DNA of 64,000 nucleotides, from the NCBI RefSeq assembly GCF_016864015.1, contig NZ_CP045067.1:1151001-1215000 (forward strand), given 5' to 3'. Position numbers and translations under genes: made by a program. The DNA is from Lacinutrix sp. WUR7 (GTDB lineage Bacteria; Bacteroidota; Bacteroidia; Flavobacteriales; Flavobacteriaceae). Positions within the stretch are counted from its first letter, which is position 1. Every line of letters starts with the position of its first letter. Shown here in pieces: positions 61,780-64,000 of this stretch. Below the pieces are notes generated by a model. The model saw only the letters and a list, made by a program, of their open reading frames with translations, was not told the origin of the DNA and did not search any database.

Positions 61780-63576
61780 ATGAAGAACATTAGAAATTTT
61801 TGCATTATTGCGCATATTGATCACGGAAAAAGTACACTTGCCGATCGTTTACTGGATGTTACTGGTTCGGTAACTGCTCGAGAACAACAAGCACAACTTT
61901 TAGATAGTATGGATTTAGAACGCGAACGTGGGATTACCATCAAATCGCACGCCATACAAATGGATTATACTTACGAAGGAGAAGATTACGTTTTAAACCT
62001 TATTGATACTCCTGGTCACGTAGATTTCTCTTATGAAGTATCTCGATCTATTGCAGCCTGTGAAGGCGCTTTACTTATTGTAGATGCTGCACAAAGCATA
62101 CAAGCACAAACTATTTCGAATTTATATTTAGCACTTGAGAATGATTTAGAAATTATTCCTGTTCTTAATAAAGTAGATTTACCAAGTGCAAACCCAGAAG
62201 AAGTAACAGATGATATTGTAGATCTTTTAGGTTGCGATCCTTCTGAAGTTATTCACGCAAGTGGTAAAACTGGTTTTGGTGTAGAAAACATTTTAAAAGC
62301 TATTATAGAGCGTGTTCCTGCTCCTAAAGGAGATCCAGATGCGCCTTTACAAGCCCTAATTTTCGATTCGGTTTACAATACATTTAGAGGTATTGAAACC
62401 TATTTTAGAGTTTTTAATGGCGAAATTAAAAAAGGACAAAAGATAAAATTTGTTGCTACAAATAAAGAATATAATGCGGATGAAGTTGGTACCTTAAAAC
62501 TAACTCAAGTAGCAAAACAAAGCGTAAAAACTGGGGATGTTGGTTATTTAATTACAGGAATTAAAACAGCAAAAGAAGTAAAAGTAGGAGATACTATTAC
62601 CGATTTTGCAAACCCAACAACCAATATTGTAGAAGGTTTTGAAGATGTAAAACCAATGGTTTTTGCAGGTATCTATCCTGTAGACACAGAGGATTACGAA
62701 GAGCTTAGAAACTCTATGGAAAAATTGCAGTTAAACGATGCTTCTTTGGTTTTTGCTCCAGAAAGTTCTGCTGCTTTAGGTTTTGGTTTCCGTTGTGGTT
62801 TCTTAGGAATGCTTCATATGGAAATTATTCAAGAACGTTTAGAGCGCGAGTTTGATATGACGGTTATTACAACGGTTCCCAATGTATCTTACAATGCGTT
62901 TACAAACAAATACCCGGACAAACCTTTTATAGTAAATAATCCATCAGATTTACCAGATCCTTCTACCGTAAATCGTGTAGAAGAACCATTTATTAAAGCT
63001 ACGATAATTACAAAATCGGACTTTGTAGGTAACGTGATGTCGCTTTGTATTGAAAAGCGTGGAATGATTATTAATCAAACATATTTAACACCTGTTCGTG
63101 TGGAATTAACTTTTGAAATGCCTTTAGCAGAAATTGTTTTCGATTTTTACGATCGTTTAAAAACAGTATCTAAAGGATATGCTTCTTTTGATTACCATCC
63201 AATAGGAATGAAGGTGTCGAAACTAGTACGTTTAGATGTCTTATTAAATGGGCAACCTGTAGATGCACTTTCTGCTTTAATACATGCAGATAATGCGCAT
63301 AATATTGGTAAAAAAATGTGCGAGAAGTTGAAAGAACTAATTCCTCGCCAACAGTTTGATATTCCAATTCAAGCTGCAATTGGAGCAAAAATTATTGCAA
63401 GAGAAACCGTAAAAGCATTACGTAAAGATGTAACTGCAAAATGTTATGGTGGAGATATTTCACGTAAACGTAAACTTTTAGAAAAGCAGAAAAAAGGTAA
63501 AAAACGTATGCGTCAAGTAGGTAATGTAGAAATACCACAAGAAGCATTTATGGCTGTTTTAAAGCTGAATGACTAA
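61780..63576 (+). CDS. lepA: Elongation factor 4
   Basis: GTPase that acts on stalled or mistranslocated ribosomes. The 598 residues match the usual length. GTPase motifs are [10 protein letters not shown] (G1), [10 protein letters not shown] (G2), DTPGHVDF (G3) and NKVDLPSA (G4). The C-terminal domain unique to LepA is present ([35 protein letters not shown]). Divergent from the receptor gene, single gene with a strong terminator. Confidence 0.97.
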   Translation: MKNIRNFCIIAHIDHGKSTLADRLLDVTGSVTAREQQAQLLDSMDLERERGITIKSHAIQMDYTYEGEDYVLNLIDTPGHVDFSYEVSRSIAACEGALLIVDAAQSIQAQTISNLYLALENDLEIIPVLNKVDLPSANPEEVTDDIVDLLGCDPSEVIHASGKTGFGVENILKAIIERVPAPKGDPDAPLQALIFDSVYNTFRGIETYFRVFNGEIKKGQKIKFVATNKEYNADEVGTLKLTQVAKQSVKTGDVGYLITGIKTAKEVKVGDTITDFANPTTNIVEGFEDVKPMVFAGIYPVDTEDYEELRNSMEKLQLNDASLVFAPESSAALGFGFRCGFLGMLHMEIIQERLEREFDMTVITTVPNVSYNAFTNKYPDKPFIVNNPSDLPDPSTVNRVEEPFIKATIITKSDFVGNVMSLCIEKRGMIINQTYLTPVRVELTFEMPLAEIVFDFYDRLKTVSKGYASFDYHPIGMKVSKLVRLDVLLNGQPVDALSALIHADNAHNIGKKMCEKLKELIPRQQFDIPIQAAIGAKIIARETVKALRKDVTAKCYGGDISRKRKLLEKQKKGKKRMRQVGNVEIPQEAFMAVLKLND

Positions 63577-63600
63577 AATAGAACATCACTTTTATATATT

Positions 63601-63632
63601 AAAAAATCCCTTTGCAAAAAGGGATTTTTTTT
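63601..63632 (+). terminator. Intrinsic terminator of lepA
   Basis: Perfect 13-base-pair stem AAAAAATCCCTTT/AAAGGGATTTTTT with a GCAA loop and extra T. Confidence 0.93.
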
Positions 63633-63687
63633 CGTCTTGTTGGGAACGGTTAAATATTGCAACAAGCATTTTATGCTAGATTCGTAT

Positions 63688-64000
63688 TTAAGAAACTCCT
63701 ACTTTCTCCGGAATTAGTGAAACATTTTCCACATCAAAAGGTTTTCCTAAATACACCAATTGGCAATGCTCACCTATATCTTCTATTTCTGTATTATAAG
63801 AAGATATAATATGCAATTCGCCATCATCATCTTTAAAGAATAATGGAATAATGTTTTTGTTGGTATTTGTAATTTCTATTAAACTTTTATAGTGTTCTTT
63901 ATTTTCAATATCAATTTCTTGAATAGAAGGAAAGTTTTTTGCAACAGTAACTAAATTGTTATAATCGTCTGTATGACTAAATAGGCCTTCTTTTGGGTTG
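63688..64000 (-). CDS. C-terminal part of a probable cation:proton antiporter (partial)
   Basis: An open frame runs into the right edge, giving about 103 C-terminal residues (NPKEGLFSHTDDYNNLVTVA ... LVYLGKPFDVENVSLIPEKV) ending in a stop at 63688. It has no membrane segment; it resembles the soluble C-terminal regulatory tail of CPA-type sodium:proton antiporters in related bacteria, but this is a memory-based judgement. The gene continues beyond the window. Confidence 0.5.
   Translation of the reverse strand, partial: NPKEGLFSHTDDYNNLVTVAKNFPSIQEIDIENKEHYKSLIEITNTNKNIIPLFFKDDDGELHIISSYNTEIEDIGEHCQLVYLGKPFDVENVSLIPEKVGVS

Overview
The window is a gene-dense, AT-rich chromosomal segment that reads as Bacteroidetes, family Flavobacteriaceae, probably marine. 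The evidence is: at least 17 matches to the Bacteroidetes -7 promoter element TAnnTTTG in front of genes; near absence of strong Shine-Dalgarno sites; a type IX secretion (T9SS) C-terminal sorting domain; a SusC-like outer-membrane beta-barrel receptor with a CarboxypepD-like N-terminus; an IPExxxVDY-family gene between pyk and rnc; and the gene order pdxA-DUF177-rpmF-fabH-accB-accC. No rRNA, CRISPR array, prophage or insertion sequence was found. One tRNA is present.

Layout. 0.2-5.2 kb (minus): a small unknown gene, then acpP-fabF-rnc-IPExxxVDY-pyk. 5.4-9.7 kb (plus): purN, rnhA, a PfkB kinase and purF. 9.7-10.3 kb: a non-coding region with three near-identical ~70-nt units, each ending in an intrinsic terminator; this is the best candidate for an undescribed small-RNA locus. 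10.3-20.7 kb: sodB, then an AddA-like helicase/nuclease and an AddB-like nuclease separated by kbl and an OmpA/TSP3 porin, then an alpha/beta hydrolase. 20.7-32.8 kb: stress, transport and housekeeping genes (Usp, MATE, 2OG oxygenase, QueD, LpxH, NrtS-like, MFS, RecJ, OsmC, AhpD-like, UDG, HopJ, RsmI), plus two very small membrane-protein genes not previously listed. 32.9-36.3 kb: tdk-alr, mscL, asd. 36.4-42.3 kb: a diheme-cytochrome lipoprotein followed by a T9SS-exported VCBS/ASPIC protein, then a prolyl oligopeptidase lipoprotein. 42.6-45.8 kb: an orphan ABC ATPase, a GreA-like factor, mtgA and an FAD oxidoreductase. 46.1-51.1 kb (minus): accC, accB, fabH, rpmF, DUF177, pdxA. 51.1-64 kb: ribE, a PID-CTERM-like small protein, tRNA(CAU), mce, rbfA, a FtsX-like permease, dusB, lipoproteins, an M28-PDZ peptidase, a TonB-type receptor, lepA, and the end of a probable antiporter at the right edge.

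Functional themes. Fatty-acid synthesis is split over two loci (acpP-fabF and fabH-accB-accC). Purine synthesis is represented by purN and purF. Envelope functions include LpxH, MtgA, Alr, MscL, OmpA, a receptor and several lipoproteins. DNA repair is represented by AddA/B, RecJ and a UDG-family protein.

Between genes there is an unusually rich set of short structured repeats: a family with GCGTTA inverted ends (five copies), a ~160-nt element with ~34-nt inverted ends touching an ABC gene start, a palindrome array at 54.7-55.0 kb, and small hairpins placed directly before start codons. Four genes appear to begin with TTG. All functional calls come from reading motifs by eye; no database search was run.
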